Source: Arion vulgaris
Lineage: Eukaryota > Mollusca > Gastropoda > Stylommatophora > Arionidae
DNA length: 64,000 nucleotides
Assembly: GCA_020796225.1 (NCBI GenBank)
Contig: CM036767.1
Location: 22,636,927-22,700,926, forward strand
Direction: 5' to 3'
Part shown: piece by piece, positions 21,485 through 32,775 of the stretch
How the letters are laid out: every line of letters starts with the position of its first letter
Position numbering within the stretch: position 1 is the first letter of the stretch
The notes under the pieces: model-generated
Databases searched by the model: none
Seen by the model: the letters and a program-made list of their open reading frames with translations, nothing else
Told to the model about the DNA's origin: nothing
Translations under genes and position numbers: made by a program

Positions 21485-21626
21485 ACTAGTGGTGCCGGTT
21501 TAATTCCACAGTCGATGTGGAATTATATCTGACAATGCAGCTCTCAGGTCGACCCAGCCTCAATTGGGTACATGGGCAGTGTTGACCACATCAACCATCA
21601 TATACCAACGGTCAATAAAATAAATA
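21485..21626 (+). mobile_element. SINE-C copy leading into array
   Basis: Contains a worn head with GGTTTAATTCCACAG (box-B position) and a body matching 48312-48568 and 51295-51540: CAGCTCTCAGGTCGACCCAG, GTTGACCACATCA, ACCAACGGTCAATAAAAT. Its 3' tail continues directly into the 48-bp array. Confidence 0.8.
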
Positions 21627-22355
21627 CGCACCTAACACGGTATTATCCTATCTACAACGTGACATTAAACAATACGCACCTAACACGGTATTACCCTATC
21701 TACAACGTGACATTAAACAATACGCACCTAACACGGTATTACCCTATCTACAACGTGACATTAAACAATACGCACCTAACACGGTATTACCCTATCTACA
21801 ACGTGACATTAAACAATACGCACCTAACACGGTATCACCCTATCTACAACGTGACATTAAACAATACGCACCTAACACGGTATTACCCTATCTACAACGT
21901 GACACTAAACAATACTCACCTAACACGGTATTACCTATCTACAACGTGACATTAAACAATACGCCTTAACTATGGTCCGTTAATTCTACATCGAGTGAAA
22001 ACGACTAAGCAATGACTCACCTCATGGGACATGGCATGTGACCATCAACCATCATATACCAATTGTCAATAAAATAAATACGCACCTAACACGGTATTAC
22101 CCTATCTACAACGTGACATTAAACAATACGCACCTAACACGGTATTATCCTATCTACAACGTGACATTAAACAATACGCACCTAACACGGTATTACCCTA
22201 TCTACAACGTGACATTAAACAAATACGCACCTAACACGGTATTACCCTATCTACAACGTGACATTAAACAAATACGCACCTAACACGGTATTATCCTATC
22301 TACAACGTGACAAATACGCACCTAACACGTTATTCCCTATCTACAACGTGACATA
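21627..22355. repeat. 48-bp minisatellite grown from a SINE-C tail
   Basis: Unit of 48 bp: AATACGCACCTAACACGGTA plus TTACCCTATCTACAACGTGA plus CATTAAAC. The unit parallels the SINE-C 3' end TACGGGTCTAACACCGTATT at 51479. The array is broken at about 21962-22078 by a shortened variant of the SINE-C body. Confidence 0.93.
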
Positions 22356-22689
22356 AAAAAAAAAGAAACATGTAATTAAAAAATAGGAACATTATAATTG
22401 AAACAAAATAATATTAGATATAGTTTGACATAACAAAGTGGAGTCATTTTCGGTATCACTTTCAGTTTCTGTTTGGATTATTCTTTTTCTACTACAGGTA
22501 TGTCCATAAGAGCGTCGATCTTTTTTCCAATATCTCCAACAGCTTCCAGCTACTAACGGTAGCAGTTCCATGTTCAGTTCTACTCTTTTCTGGGAACGCC
22601 AATATTTAATTCAAGCTCTTAGCTATTGGCGCAGATTAGTTAAGCCGACCGTCTTCTTATCGGCTACACTCTACAGGGGCATTTAGAAT
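22356..22689. other. Unassigned spacer
   Basis: About 330 bp with no recognised gene or repeat. Confidence 0.45.
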
Positions 22690-22990
22690 GTCAGTTCTAT
22701 CCATTGACTGATCTCAACCCCCTCCCCCTCCCCACACACACACTGATATGATGGAATAGCCAGCCAACCTGTCCGCTCTTCCATTGCATTCGACACCCGT
22801 GTGCCGTATAACAATGAGTGTAATTCTGCAAATTGTTGATCGTTGCAATGATTCAGTTTGTTATCTGGCTCTGAACCACTCTTCACCTACCAGGTCATAC
22901 TCAACTGATCACTCAGGATGCAGGCATGAGTGTAGTCTTGTGACTACAGCCAGAGTAGTGCCTTAGTCACCGCCAACACTTCTATTCTCA
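22690..22990 (-). pseudogene. LINE RNase H fragment
   Basis: Minus strand shows EVLAVTKALLWL then THACILSDQLSMTW, parallel to MEVMAVTKSLEWL and THACMLSDSMNM at 63515-64000. These cover the catalytic Glu and second Asp regions of RNase H. Stops interrupt it and the rest is decayed. Confidence 0.65.
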
Positions 22991-23187
22991 AGCTAATTAT
23001 TGTCATACTGAATGCAGGACTATCTTCCTTGGTGTTGCTGTCGTATACAACATAACAATCAAACTATCAATACGATAGAATATTCAAGCCAAAGATGTTT
23101 TAAGAATAAAATGTCTATTTAAAACAAGTGCCCAATGAACCAAGGACTAAGAAATATGAAGCATTTAAATCAATTAGTCACCCGTGA

Positions 23188-23430
23188 GGTGCCCTGGTCC
23201 ACAAGAGAAGCAAAGAATAGTATCACTGCAAACTACAAGGCATGTCGTAAGAGGCGACTGATGTAGGGCCTAGGGAAGATACCCTAGTAAATAAAAAGCA
23301 TCGCATAAATCGGCTACTTGTAGGCGCATAACTGGTACAGTGTATAATCGCTCTTAGGCTCACATCACATACAAATTACACAGCGTGGTTAACAAGTGGA
23401 CGACATGGAGCGTTTGAAGAGAAGAAGAAA
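23188..23430 (+). mobile_element. SINE-E copy
   Basis: CACCCGTGAGGTGCCC head, CAAGGCATGTCGTAAGAGGC core, GGCGCATAACTGGTACAGTG and a GAAGAGAAGAAG tail. A possible 6-bp TSD (AATTAG) is too short to rely on. Confidence 0.85.
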
Positions 23431-23849
23431 CGAATTAGATAGATGAGTCATATCTGGCAATTTCTTATTAGAAGAATCATATTTAGAATAAATAACATGA
23501 GTCGATCCATTTCTTCACCCCCCTTGTTTTGTGGACGTGAAAGAACATAGCAGAAAAGACTATGATGTACTCACCGACGATCAATCATGTGGCGTGCAAA
23601 GCTAGCAATAGAAATAAAATATCTACCCATCATATAGTTAATGACTAGCAGCGAATCTGACTCAGAGGTCAACAATAGAATACTCCAAATCCAGTGCTGA
23701 ATTTGGAAGATGTTGCGCCACTATCTGAGAGGGATAGACGTTAAGCGTTGCCACAAATTTGAAGGTTTGCAGGGCAATAAGTGCACACCACTATGTTGTT
23801 CGCCAGTCAGTCATGGACATTTAGATCAAATATACTATTTTTTTTTAAA
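23431..23849. other. Unassigned spacer
   Basis: No gene or repeat recognised. Traces of LINE sequence may start near 23790. Confidence 0.4.
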
Positions 23850-24105
23850 ATAAACACTTCCTTCCGCACAAGTTCTCCCCGCCGAATGCTAAAAGTAAAA
23901 TGGCAGGTCAAAATCCCAAATACTGAAGTCTTTATGAGAGCCAAGAATAAAATTGTACACACTCTGTTGCAGATGGTGCAGGTGACGTTGTACGGGCGCC
24001 TGCTAAACGCATCCCAAAATAGTCGAGCTGGATATGAGCAAATGTCCGGTTGGTAGACAGAAGAAAACGCTTCAAAGACACTCGGAAGTATCTCCAAATA
24101 TTTTT
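23850..24105 (+). pseudogene. Non-LTR pol C-terminal fragment (group IV)
   Basis: Plus-strand RRMLKVKWQVKIPNTEVFMR parallels YRRMLRIPWTAKITNVEVLN at 30028-30500. The downstream part is heavily worn. Confidence 0.55.
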
Positions 24106-24689
24106 ATACAAACAACACTTGATGTGAATCTACAGAACATTGTTACATTTAAACCACATTTCCATCAATTGTTTCCACATGTCTGCCACAACCTTACTCT
24201 CTGTCTACATTTCTTCTATATATTTGATTTGGGCAACTGGATCTTCTTTTCTCATCCGCTGTCCATCGGAGATATATCATAGCCAATATCTTTACTGGCA
24301 TCAATCAATCAAGTGTCATGTTTGCCGGCGTAGGCGATCATGTCTCTTCGCAACTCTCTCTACAATATGCATGTAGTTATTTATGACGCCGATCGTGTGT
24401 CGAACTATGATGTCAGGCCATCCAACATCTTCTCCATCTGCCTTCCACGATCTCTCCTTCCCTGAATTTACCATGTTACTACATACGACATATATAACCA
24501 ATCAACTTCCATACTCGACGTTTAACTCTTTCCGTACCATGATTGTTATCGAGTTCTGATAACAAATGCTTTATGACATGATTATTGTCATCAGCTAAAC
24601 ATCGGTGTTCACATTATTTGCATTAGCTAACATTAATATGTATTATAAATAGACTATTTAGTTAAAAATATATATGACTATTTATGAAA
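24106..24689. other. Unassigned spacer
   Basis: No defensible gene. Short open frames here show no family resemblance I can name. Confidence 0.4.
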
Positions 24690-24930
24690 AAAATGAATGA
24701 AAATCGTGGCATATCCCAAAGGACGTAGCCATCAACCACAGTAAACAAGTCGTTGATTTTCTAGGCACCACTTATACGTTCAGTAGTTTGCCATTGCTTT
24801 CTGAACGGGTGGCGCCATCGTCCTTTGTTAAAATCAACGGAAACAATTTGCAAGCAAACTGTCCGCAGCGTGATTCGAACTCAGAACGTCGGGGTTAATA
24901 GACAGAGTCACTAACCCCTAGGCCTTTAGT
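24690..24930 (-). mobile_element. SINE-D, tRNA-derived
   Basis: Minus strand runs from a tRNA-like head (GGTTAGTGACTCTGTCTATT, then GAGTTCGAATCACG as box B) through CTGAACGTATAAGTG to GCCACGATTTTCATT. This is the most complete SINE-D in the window. Confidence 0.82.
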
Positions 24931-25529
24931 ATCAAGAATACAGATAGTGATCAATGTTAACAACCACTATATAGTGGCGTGTAGTGTGATTGACTTTCTC
25001 TCGTTGGTCTCTGTGGAGTGGAGGTAAGGTGATTGCCTTTTGTTTCACAGGTACTCGATCGAATAATTTTGCAAGCGATCCTTGATCTCAGTTAGGTTAA
25101 GATCGACCTCCTAGTTCTACCAGAGACGGACGATAAAACATAAGTCCCGTATTCAAGTTAAGTACATAGAACAATTATTGGTAGTTAAACACAAACACGA
25201 GTTGCTTGTAAAGCCACATCACAGCAAATTTCATTAAATCATTATAATAAAATAGCTACAACACGTTTCAACATCTTTAAAGGTACAATGGAAACTCTCG
25301 ACGGCACTACGGAGCACAAACACTGTTGCTGAGATCTTCCTATGTACCTAAACGATCGGAGTACACATAATTGTTTACCGAAGCGCAATGATGATGGTGC
25401 AGTCTAGAACTCATCAATCAAATAAAGGTCACTACAACGTCATGTAATTATACAGGGTGTTCAACTTAAAAGCAGCCCGTGAATGGAGCTAATCTGGCAT
25501 ATATGTATGGAAATGAGAAGGTTCAGTTA
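24931..25529. other. Unassigned spacer
   Basis: No gene recognised. TACAGGGTGTTCAACTT at 25453 resembles one end of a mariner-type element, but I found no partner end. Confidence 0.4.
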
Positions 25530-25628
25530 TGACGTATATATATATGTATACGTATGTATATATATATATATATATACCTACACAATGTAGAGGTTTTGCA
25601 ATATATATATATATATATACCTACCTAC
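25530..25628. repeat. TA-rich minisatellite, left remnant
   Basis: One to two units of the array at 27942-28545 (TA run, CCTAC, ACACAATGTAGAGGTTTTGC). The unit breaks after CCTACCTA, where the LINE begins. Confidence 0.88.
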
Positions 25629-27941
25629 CCAGAGAGGAACGTAAAAGGATGCAGCAGATCGTATACCATTCGCATGAGATGCAGACTGTCATGGACGACA
25701 ATATAGAATACATTTCTGTCGATAATATCAAATCAATACTAAAGACATGCTCTGATACAGCGCCTGGTCCTGATGGTGTTCGTACAGTCACATAAAATGT
25801 CTGGAGGACAAAGATCTTGCTGAATTATGCAAGATTTTCAATAAAAGTATCCATACTGGCACTACTCCTGACGATTGGCTGCACAGCTATCTGAGACCCT
25901 TGCCTAAGCCTGGAAAGATCTCACAGGCACAAATGGATATAGAATTATTACCTTGCAAAACACTGTCGGCAAACTGCTTGAAAAATTCATAGCTCGTAGA
26001 GTTTCAAATATAATGGAGACAAATGGTCTTTTCACCTCCACTCTCGGCGGCTATCGCCCAGGAAAGGACACCTGGTGCAATGCAGCGGTCTTTGCATATG
26101 ATGCGTATGAGGGGTTTCAGATGGGGATGGAAACGGCAGCAGCCGCCATTGATTTGCAGGACGCATATAACAATGTCTCTTACACCTTACTTATGCAGTT
26201 ATTGATGGATATGCAGGTGAAACATGCTTGGTCAAGTGGATTGCTGCTGCACCTTTTGAGCGCACGTTATCAATGCGTTGCGGTTCATGGGCATCACAAC
26301 CACAACAGGTCCTAATGAGCCTTCCCAGGGATCACCACTCGCCAGTCCTTTTCAATGTATACACCGTCGGGTTAACCAGCACACAAAGGGTCGGAGTTGG
26401 CAGAACAATGTCGTACGCCGATGATATTCTGGTGTATCGCATGGGCAAGGACAGAAATGACATCGCATCTGCATTACAGTGTGAGCTGAATAGGATTGGT
26501 GACTGGTGCAATGAATTCGAAGCGAATGTGAACCCAGCAAAGGCCTCTCTAACATGGTTCTTCTTAACACTCACATAGTAAAGACACCTACCCCGGTTGT
26601 CAGCATGTGTAACAAAGACATTGACAGAACCGAAACACTAAAGTATCTTTGAATAACAGTTGACAGAAGCCTGTCATTTAAGAGCCATGTTGAGAACGTA
26701 ATCATAAAGGCAAGAAAAGGGCTAACCGCTCTCAAAGTTATGGCGGGGCGGATATTGAGCAACGCCTACTAGTCTTTCTTTATCAAGGACTAGTGCTGAG
26801 CGTGGTGGACTATGGCCTTGGTCTTCTAACAGTAAGCAGAACATCGCTGGATAAGTTCGAAAGGATCCAAAATGAAGCGATGAGGCTTATACTCGGTTGC
26901 ACACGTGACACTTGTGAGGCAATGCGCTATGTCCTTGGATTGCCAACGATGGCCACGAGACACAAAGTCGCACAGGTAAAAGCGTATCTGAGAGTTTCTG
27001 CGAACACAAATCATCCTCTGCACAAATCCATAAATGAGAACAAGGAAGGCGATTGAAGAGAGGTCGATCCTGGATGGCCGAGGCAGAGGATATTATTAAA
27101 CAGGTCTGTACTCTAGATGAGCTGAGGCACGGTGACGAATGGATGCCTATATCAGAGGATATGACTGCTTACGCCAAGGTTATCAGCACACTTGGACGCC
27201 GCTGTAGAGAATGGGCCCCGGGCGTCGTCAATGCAGAAATTCTTGCACTCGTGGATCAGCACTCCCACCCAGGTGATATCATTATCTACACCGATGGCTC
27301 AGTCAAGCGTGGCACCAGATCATCGTGGGCTTACTCAGCACAACGAAACGGTCGCACACTTCATGAGGACTGCGGGCTTTCGAGACAACGACATCGAGCA
27401 TGACTATGGAGATCACCGCTGCCTCCAGGGCTCTGTCATGGGTGGCTGAGCAACAGGTTACCCATACGATCATCATATCAGACTCGATGAGTATGCTTCA
27501 ACTGATTGCATCTGGAAGTATGCGGGTGGAATGGGTGAACAGCATTCGGAGATCACATCTCAAGAAAATGACTTGGCTGTACACGCCTGGACATGCTGGA
27601 GTGCGGGGTAACGAGCGTGCTGACTCTCTTGCAAACAGTGCCCGACTCAAGTGGGCAGAAGCATGGACAGAGCCGATATCATCAATGCGGTACGCTCTCA
27701 ATTGTGTGACATGGGCGGGTCTCAGACACTGGAACGAGTTCGAGAATTAGGTGTTAAGTTTGGACATGCCAGACAGTGTCGTCTTCGTGGTAGAGAGAGA
27801 AGATATAGTAATCAACTTCTCATGGGTACTGTGAGCAAATGGACTTTGGGATGGCTGCTGCAACGGAGGACAGAGCACGAATGGGAATGCCCAATGTGCC
27901 ATGACGTCGATCGCATAACATAACATAACATAACATAACAC
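25629..27941 (+). mobile_element. Non-LTR retrotransposon: reverse transcriptase, RNase H and 3' tail
   Basis: The longest transposon copy here, about 2.3 kb. In order: TAPGPDGV at about 25757 (reverse transcriptase entry motif), a LLEKFIARRVSNIMETNGLF stretch with GGYRPGKDT, AIDLQDAYNNV, the SYADDILVY catalytic box at about 26410, the thumb region, then RNase H. The RNase H shows IIIYTDGSVKRGTRSSWAY (27278), MTMEITAASRALSW (27400), IIISDSMSMLQL and PGHAGVRGNERADSLANSA. The protein ends ECPMCHDVDRIT, followed by a CATAA pentamer tail. In an active element these activities reverse-transcribe the element at a nicked target and remove template RNA. The endonuclease domain is missing (5' truncation), and there are at least six frame breaks or stops, so the copy is dead. 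RNase H plus this order suits an I/R1/Jockey-group LINE; the exact clade is uncertain. It is inserted in a minisatellite. Confidence 0.92.
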
Positions 27942-28545
27942 AATGTAGAGATTTTGCAATATATATATATATATACCTACCTACACAATGTATAGATTTT
28001 GCAATATATATATATATATATATACATACCTACACAATGTAGAGATTTTGCAATATATATATATATATATATACATACCTACACAATGTAGAGATTTTCA
28101 ATATATATATATATATATATATATACATACCTACACAATGTAGAGATTTTGCAATATATATATATATATACATACCTACACAATGTAGAGATTTTGCAAT
28201 ATATATATACCTACCTACACAATGTAGAGATTTTGCAATATATATATATACCTACCTACACAATATAGAGATTTTGAATATATATATATATACATACCTA
28301 CACAATATAGAGATTTTGCAATATATATATATATACCTACCTACACAATGTAGAGATTTTGCAATATATATATATACATACCTACACAATATAGAGATTT
28401 TGCAATATATATATATACATACCTACACAATGTAGAGATTTTGCAATATATATATATACATACCTACCTACACAATGTAGAGATTTTGCAATATATATAT
28501 ATACATACCTACCTACACAATGTAGAGATTTTGAGTGAAGTCAAG
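27942..28545. repeat. TA-rich minisatellite, about 14 units
   Basis: Unit of variable length: CACAATGTAGAGATTTTGCA, a TA run of changing length, then CATACCTAC or CCTACCTA. Length variation is almost all in the TA run. Confidence 0.93.
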
Positions 28546-28604
28546 GCACATAGACAACGTATTGTCAATATAAGATGAGCACAAGGAGTTTTTTCAAGAA
28601 CCCC

Positions 28605-28795
28605 AGAGGAAGCAACGGAAGTAACGAATATGATCAACAAATAAACAGGATACAGGTATTAAGAGCTTCCGAAAAAACAAATAGACAAACACGGAACTCG
28701 AACCCCTTACCCTAGTCCTCACGACACCAATCGCCTAGCCTAGCAATACAAGCGTCTTTACGAACACAACCAATGAGCCATTCTGAAAAAAATGT
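28605..28795 (-). mobile_element. SINE-G copy, tRNA-derived
   Basis: Minus strand: AGAATGGCTCATTGGTTGTG, GCTAGGCTAGGCGATTGG (A-box region), GGGGTTCGAGTTCCG (box B), and a 3' end TTTATTTGTTGATC. Matches 13095-13265. Confidence 0.75.
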
Positions 28796-28945
28796 CTCAC
28801 GGGGGAGTGTCTTTCTCAAACGCTACGTTACAGCTAGACGCAGGACAATCAGGTAAGGTTCGATCGAACAGTGTTTGCACAAACACATGCTATAAGCTTA
28901 TTGTGCTTGTATATATGTTGGAGACGAGACAATATCATACAAGAA

Positions 28946-29217
28946 AGAGTTAGTCATATTTTATTAGAGTTGTCAATATAAGAAAGAGTTAGTCATATTT
29001 TATTAGAGTTGTCAATATAAGAAAGAGTTAGTCATATTTTATTAGAGTTGTCAATATAAGAAAGAGTTAGTCATATTTGATTAGAGTTGTCAATATAAGA
29101 AAGAGTTAGTCATATTTTATTAGAGTTGTCAATATAAGAAAGAGTTAGTCATATTTTATTAGAGTTGTCAATATAAGAAAGAGTTAGTCATATTTTATTA
29201 GAGTTGTCAATATAAGA
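28946..29217. repeat. 39-bp minisatellite, 7 copies
   Basis: Unit of 39 bp: AGAAAGAGTTAGTCATATTT plus TATTAGAGTTGTCAATATA. The last unit passes straight into the LINE sequence at 29218, sharing GAAAGAGTTAGTCATATTTT. Confidence 0.95.
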
Positions 29218-29455
29218 AAGAGTTAGTCATATTTTTCGGACATGTGATGAGAAGGGGAGGTTAAGAACATATAGTGACAACTGCTGTAATCTAAGGGAGA
29301 CAAGACAGAGGAAGACAGATAGAGAAAATGTTAGACATACTGACTTGGGAGGGGAGAGCGTCAACATCTGAGATGATAGCAAAATACCAGGGGCAGAGAT
29401 TTGTTGAGATCCATGATCGCTAACGTCAGTCGACACGGCACCTGATGACAATGCC
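29218..29455 (+). pseudogene. Non-LTR pol C-terminal fragment (group IV)
   Basis: FFGHVMRRGG, then in another frame DRGRQIEKMLDILTWEGRAS and KYQGQRFVEIHDR, ending with GGCACCTGATGACAATG. This parallels FRHVMRWGGLEHIVTIDKIK at 30028-30500. Confidence 0.75.
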
Positions 29456-29574
29456 CTAGTACAATTAACTATTGATGTATCAAATTATGTGTGAGACGTT
29501 ATGTCATTCACCACACAAAATCTGTTGATGGATTTCAACATGAAGAATTTATACAAAATATACTAGACAAAGTA

Positions 29575-29705
29575 ACACAAAGCACGAATTCCGTAGCTCC
29601 TCAACAATCCTAGGAGTCTCTGGAAAACAAATTGCACTCGTAAAAAGAACAGTGCGATCTGGACTCGAACATGGGTGTAACCACTCAGTCACAAAGACCC
29701 CATAC
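29575..29705 (-). mobile_element. SINE-A copy, partial
   Basis: Plus strand: CACGAATTCCGTAGCTCC, AATCCTAGGAGTCTCTGG, TGGACTCGAACATGG (reversed box B) and CACTCAGTCACAAAGACCCC (reversed A box). Confidence 0.75.
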
Positions 29706-30027
29706 TAGAACAAATTAAACGTAGAAGTCGTCAACATCAGTTATTAGTAAAGTATATTGGCAGCAAATAGAAGCAGTCAGAGGGAACAATGTAAACTGGC
29801 AAGTCCGTAGAAGTGAAGGGAGGAGTAGGCCAGAGCTTTTTTTTCCATTTCCTTGCAATCTTTAATATATACACTGAACAAAATCAATACGTTTGAAACG
29901 ATGACTTGGAGAAGACGAAATATCTACCAGGAAAATATATATAGAAGAAAATTCGATCAATAATGTGATCAAAATTATGCAGGCTATACAATACTTTTGA
30001 AGAAAAGATCTACAGAACATAGTAGAT

Positions 30028-30500
30028 CATCATCAGGTGCCGCGCCAGCTAGCGTAGACGATCATGGATATCTACAAATCTCTGTCTTCGTTGTTTGCTA
30101 TCAACTCAGATGTCTACTGAGCCATGAAGTCAGGCTATCCAAAGTTTTCTCTCTCTGTGGTGCTTTGTCTCGTTTCCCCTTGATTTTATCAATAGTTACA
30201 ATGTGTTCTAAACCTCCCCACCTCATCACATGCCTGAAACATGATGACTGCCTCTTTCTTATATTGATGAAAGGCTTTCTCTGTATCTTGATCGCATTCA
30301 ACACTTCAACATTAGTGATTTTAGCAGTCCATGGGATTCTCAGCATTCTTCTATAAATCACATCTTTGTGACCCTCAGAGATTTGTAGATCTGTTTGTTT
30401 GTTGTCCATGACTCGCATCCGTATGTCAGTATCAGTTCTATGTAGCACTGTATAACTTTCATTCTCATATCAATTTACACAAATTGATATCAGAATGAAA
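30028..30500 (-). pseudogene. Non-LTR pol C-terminus (group IV)
   Basis: About 115 residues stay open on the minus strand: RMLRIPWTAKITNVEVLNAI, CFRHVMRWGGLEHIVT, GKRDKAPQREKTLDSLTSWL, followed by a short 3' region ending CGCGGCACCTGATGATG. There is no reverse transcriptase core. Related copies are at 29218-29455 and 48585-49995. Confidence 0.82.
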
Positions 30501-30615
30501 AAAATTCAAAAAAAAATGACTTGTTGCATATAATGTTTCTCATTTTCTGGAACGTTGTAGATACAATAAACAAACCAAGTTTATCAAGTAGTTTGTCAAC
30601 GAGTAGTGTTTCTAG

Positions 30616-30731
30616 ACTACCTACTGCCTACTGCGCTACTGCGCTACTGCGCTACTGCGCTACTGCCTACTGCGCTACTGCGCTACTGCCTACTGCGCTA
30701 CTGCCTACTGCGCTACTGCGCTACTGCGCTA
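30616..30731. repeat. 7/8-bp microsatellite from a tRNA D-arm-like seed
   Basis: CTACTGCG and CCTACTG alternate. The left edge CTACCTACTG and the inner GCGCTACTGCGCTAC resemble GCGCTACCTACTGCGCTAC, the complement of the tRNA-Met-like D-arm at 1440-1460. Confidence 0.85.
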
Positions 30732-30774
30732 GAACCGAGGATGTATGTGCCCACCAATATAATCTCGCTTAACC

Positions 30775-30915
30775 TCCCCGTGATTGTAAGAACTAATTAC
30801 AATCATGGGTAGGTGTTGAAATATTACTCTTCCTAAACTCTCCAGTTAGCAATTAGAAACAGACACGTCAAGCATGTCAGTCAAGCATGTCAGTCAAGCA
30901 TGTCATATAGCACGA
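30775..30915. repeat. Dispersed repeat H
   Basis: TAATTACAATCATGGGTAGG, CTCTTCCTAAACTCTCC, TTAGAAACAGACACGTCAAG and CATGTCAG parallel 33835-33935. A short CAAGCATGTCAGT triplet is tandem at the right edge. Confidence 0.65.
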
Positions 30916-31014
30916 ACAGAAACTCAATGTAGGTATCACCAAATCAAGAAAAAAACCAATGGTAAAATAATGTAAAATATAATTCAATAGAATATAAGAT
31001 TCCAGTAGAATTCT

Positions 31015-31320
31015 TCCTATTTCTTCTTCTTCAAACTCTCTATATGTTAAACTACCTGTTAAACATATGTTTAACCAATTGTTAAGCTACTTTTTGTTAT
31101 TTGTATGTGATCTGATCCTAAGAGCGACTGTACGTTGTGTCATTTATGCGCCTACTAGTAGCCAGAACATCCAAAATTCGGGACGCTTTTATTGACTACG
31201 GTAGCTTCCTAGATAGACCCTATCTCAGTCGCCTCTTACGATATATATTGTAGGTCTCAGTGTTACTATTATGTGCTCCACATGCGAGTTCCGGCAACAC
31301 ACGTTCGGGGTTAGCTGGTA
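31015..31320 (-). mobile_element. SINE-E copy
   Basis: Plus strand: TTCTTCTTCTTCAAAC (tail complement), GTATGTGATCTGATCCTAAG, CAGTCGCCTCTTACGATAT (core complement) and GTTCCGGCAACACACG. Confidence 0.85.
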
Positions 31321-31324
31321 AGTT

Positions 31325-31570
31325 AATGCATTGTTCATTAGATAGTTACAATAAAACTATCATCATGTGTCAGGTAAACTAATGTATTAAGGAGTTACAA
31401 GAAGACTATCATCATGTGTCAGGTAAACTAAAGTATTAAGGAGTTACAAGAAGACTATCATCATGTGTCAAGTAAACTAATGTATTACGGAGTTACAAGA
31501 AAACTACCATCATGTGTCAAGTAAACTAATGTATCACGGAGTTTCAAGAAGACTATCATCATGTTTCAAG
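31325..31570. repeat. 49-bp minisatellite, about 5 copies
   Basis: Unit of 49 bp with GAGTTACAAGAAGACTATCA, TCATGTGTCAGGTAAACTAA and a short remainder. Confidence 0.92.
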
Positions 31571-31574
31571 GAAC

Positions 31575-32775
31575 TTCTTTTCGAACGCTCCATATCGGAC
31601 CCATGTTAACTTCTCGTTGTGATTTGTATGTGACCTAAGCCTAAAACGATTGTACGATGTGCCTGTTATGCGCCTACAAGTAAGCCAGCACATCCAATTT
31701 CTGAGACGCTTTTATTTACTAGGTAGCTTGCCTATTCCCTATAACCGATAAGAGCCCGCCGTGGAGACAAAATGCAGAATTAAGGGAATCACTCCCAGGA
31801 ATACAAAAAGAAAACAGCACGAGAACTGCGAAAGGAGAGCGGTTACAGAAAAATACAAAGAGACTGAGTACACTGAGAGTGCGTGGGTACACGTGCACAT
31901 CGATGGATCGGCAAACAACGCAATCAGCGATGGCGGAGGAGGAATAGGGCTTAAACTCTCAGAGAAAGTGAAGATCACGAAGGCGATTGCCATAGGTAAG
32001 TTTTCAAATAACTACATGGCAGAGGTGAAAATAAGGGCAGCAGCTGAAATGATCATATAGAGCAGCAGCGCCTCACGCAACAAAGTCTTGATATTAACCG
32101 ATGCTCTCTTGTTCTTCACGGCACTAAAAAGCGCAGCCAAAACAGAGCTCAATGAGCTAAAATCGATTCTCGGTGTACTAGTAAACTCACTTAAATGCGC
32201 AGTCATTCAATGGATACCATCACACTACAACATAAGTGGAAACGAAGAAGCAGACAGGCTAGCAAAAGCAGGAAGGAGACTGCCGCAGACAGATCACGAG
32301 ATCAGCTACGAGGAGACCAAAACCACTATCGGTTGTCAGTATAGAGAAAAGTGGTCGAAAGAATACCCTCAACACAGCGTCAGAGATGGGTACTATGGTC
32401 TATCCTGTAGCAAACAAGTTGTTATATTCCGCCTCCATACCGGCCGTAACAGACTCCGGGCCCACATGTTCAACAAATTTGAAATTGGCACAACTAGTCT
32501 GTGTCACTGTGAAAAGGCGGACATGACGGCAGAGCATATACTACAAGACTACCAGTTCTTAGCAGGCCTGAGAAACGAAACCTGTCCCGATAGCACAGAG
32601 TTTTGCAAGAAGCTGTACGGAGTGACGGAGTATACACAACAGCAGAATTCATGAACAAATTTGGTGCATCAGTCTAGGCGGTGATCGAGAGAGATACCCT
32701 ATGTCAGTCGCCTCTTACGATATGCCTGTAGGTCGCAGTTTTATTATTCTTTGTTCCCTACGCGCCCGACAACAC
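31575..32775 (-). mobile_element. SINE-E copy split by a LINE
   Basis: The left part 31575-31742 (TTTGTATGTGACCTAAGCC to GGTAGCTTGCCTATTCCCTAT) and right part 32697-32775 (CCCTATGTCAGTCGCCTCTT, GATATGCCTGTAGGTCGCAG) join into one minus-strand SINE-E. CCCTAT is duplicated at 31737-31742 and 32697-32702. Confidence 0.82.
31743..32696 (+). mobile_element. LINE RNase H and 3' end, inserted in SINE-E
   Basis: The plus strand keeps a near-complete RNase H domain: HVHIDGSANNA (Asp), NNYMAEVKIRAAAE (Glu), VLILTDALLF (Asp), then QWIPSHYNISGNEEADRLAK (His region and last Asp). One stop near 32058 splits it. The tail region YREKWSKEYPQHS, FRLHTGRNRLRAHMFNKF and SLCHCEKADMTAEHILQDY is the CCHC-like C-terminus common after RNase H in Jockey/I-group LINEs. 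All four catalytic acids are visible, so decay is modest. It is 5'-truncated with a 6-bp TSD (CCCTAT). Confidence 0.88.

Noticed and set aside
24525..24545. piggyBac-type end (TTTAACTCTTTCCGTACC)
   Set aside because: No second end and no TTAA duplication pair could be located.
25453..25475. Mariner-type terminal inverted repeat
   Set aside because: TACAGGGTGTTCAACTT resembles one end, but no matching inverted end or TA duplication was found nearby.
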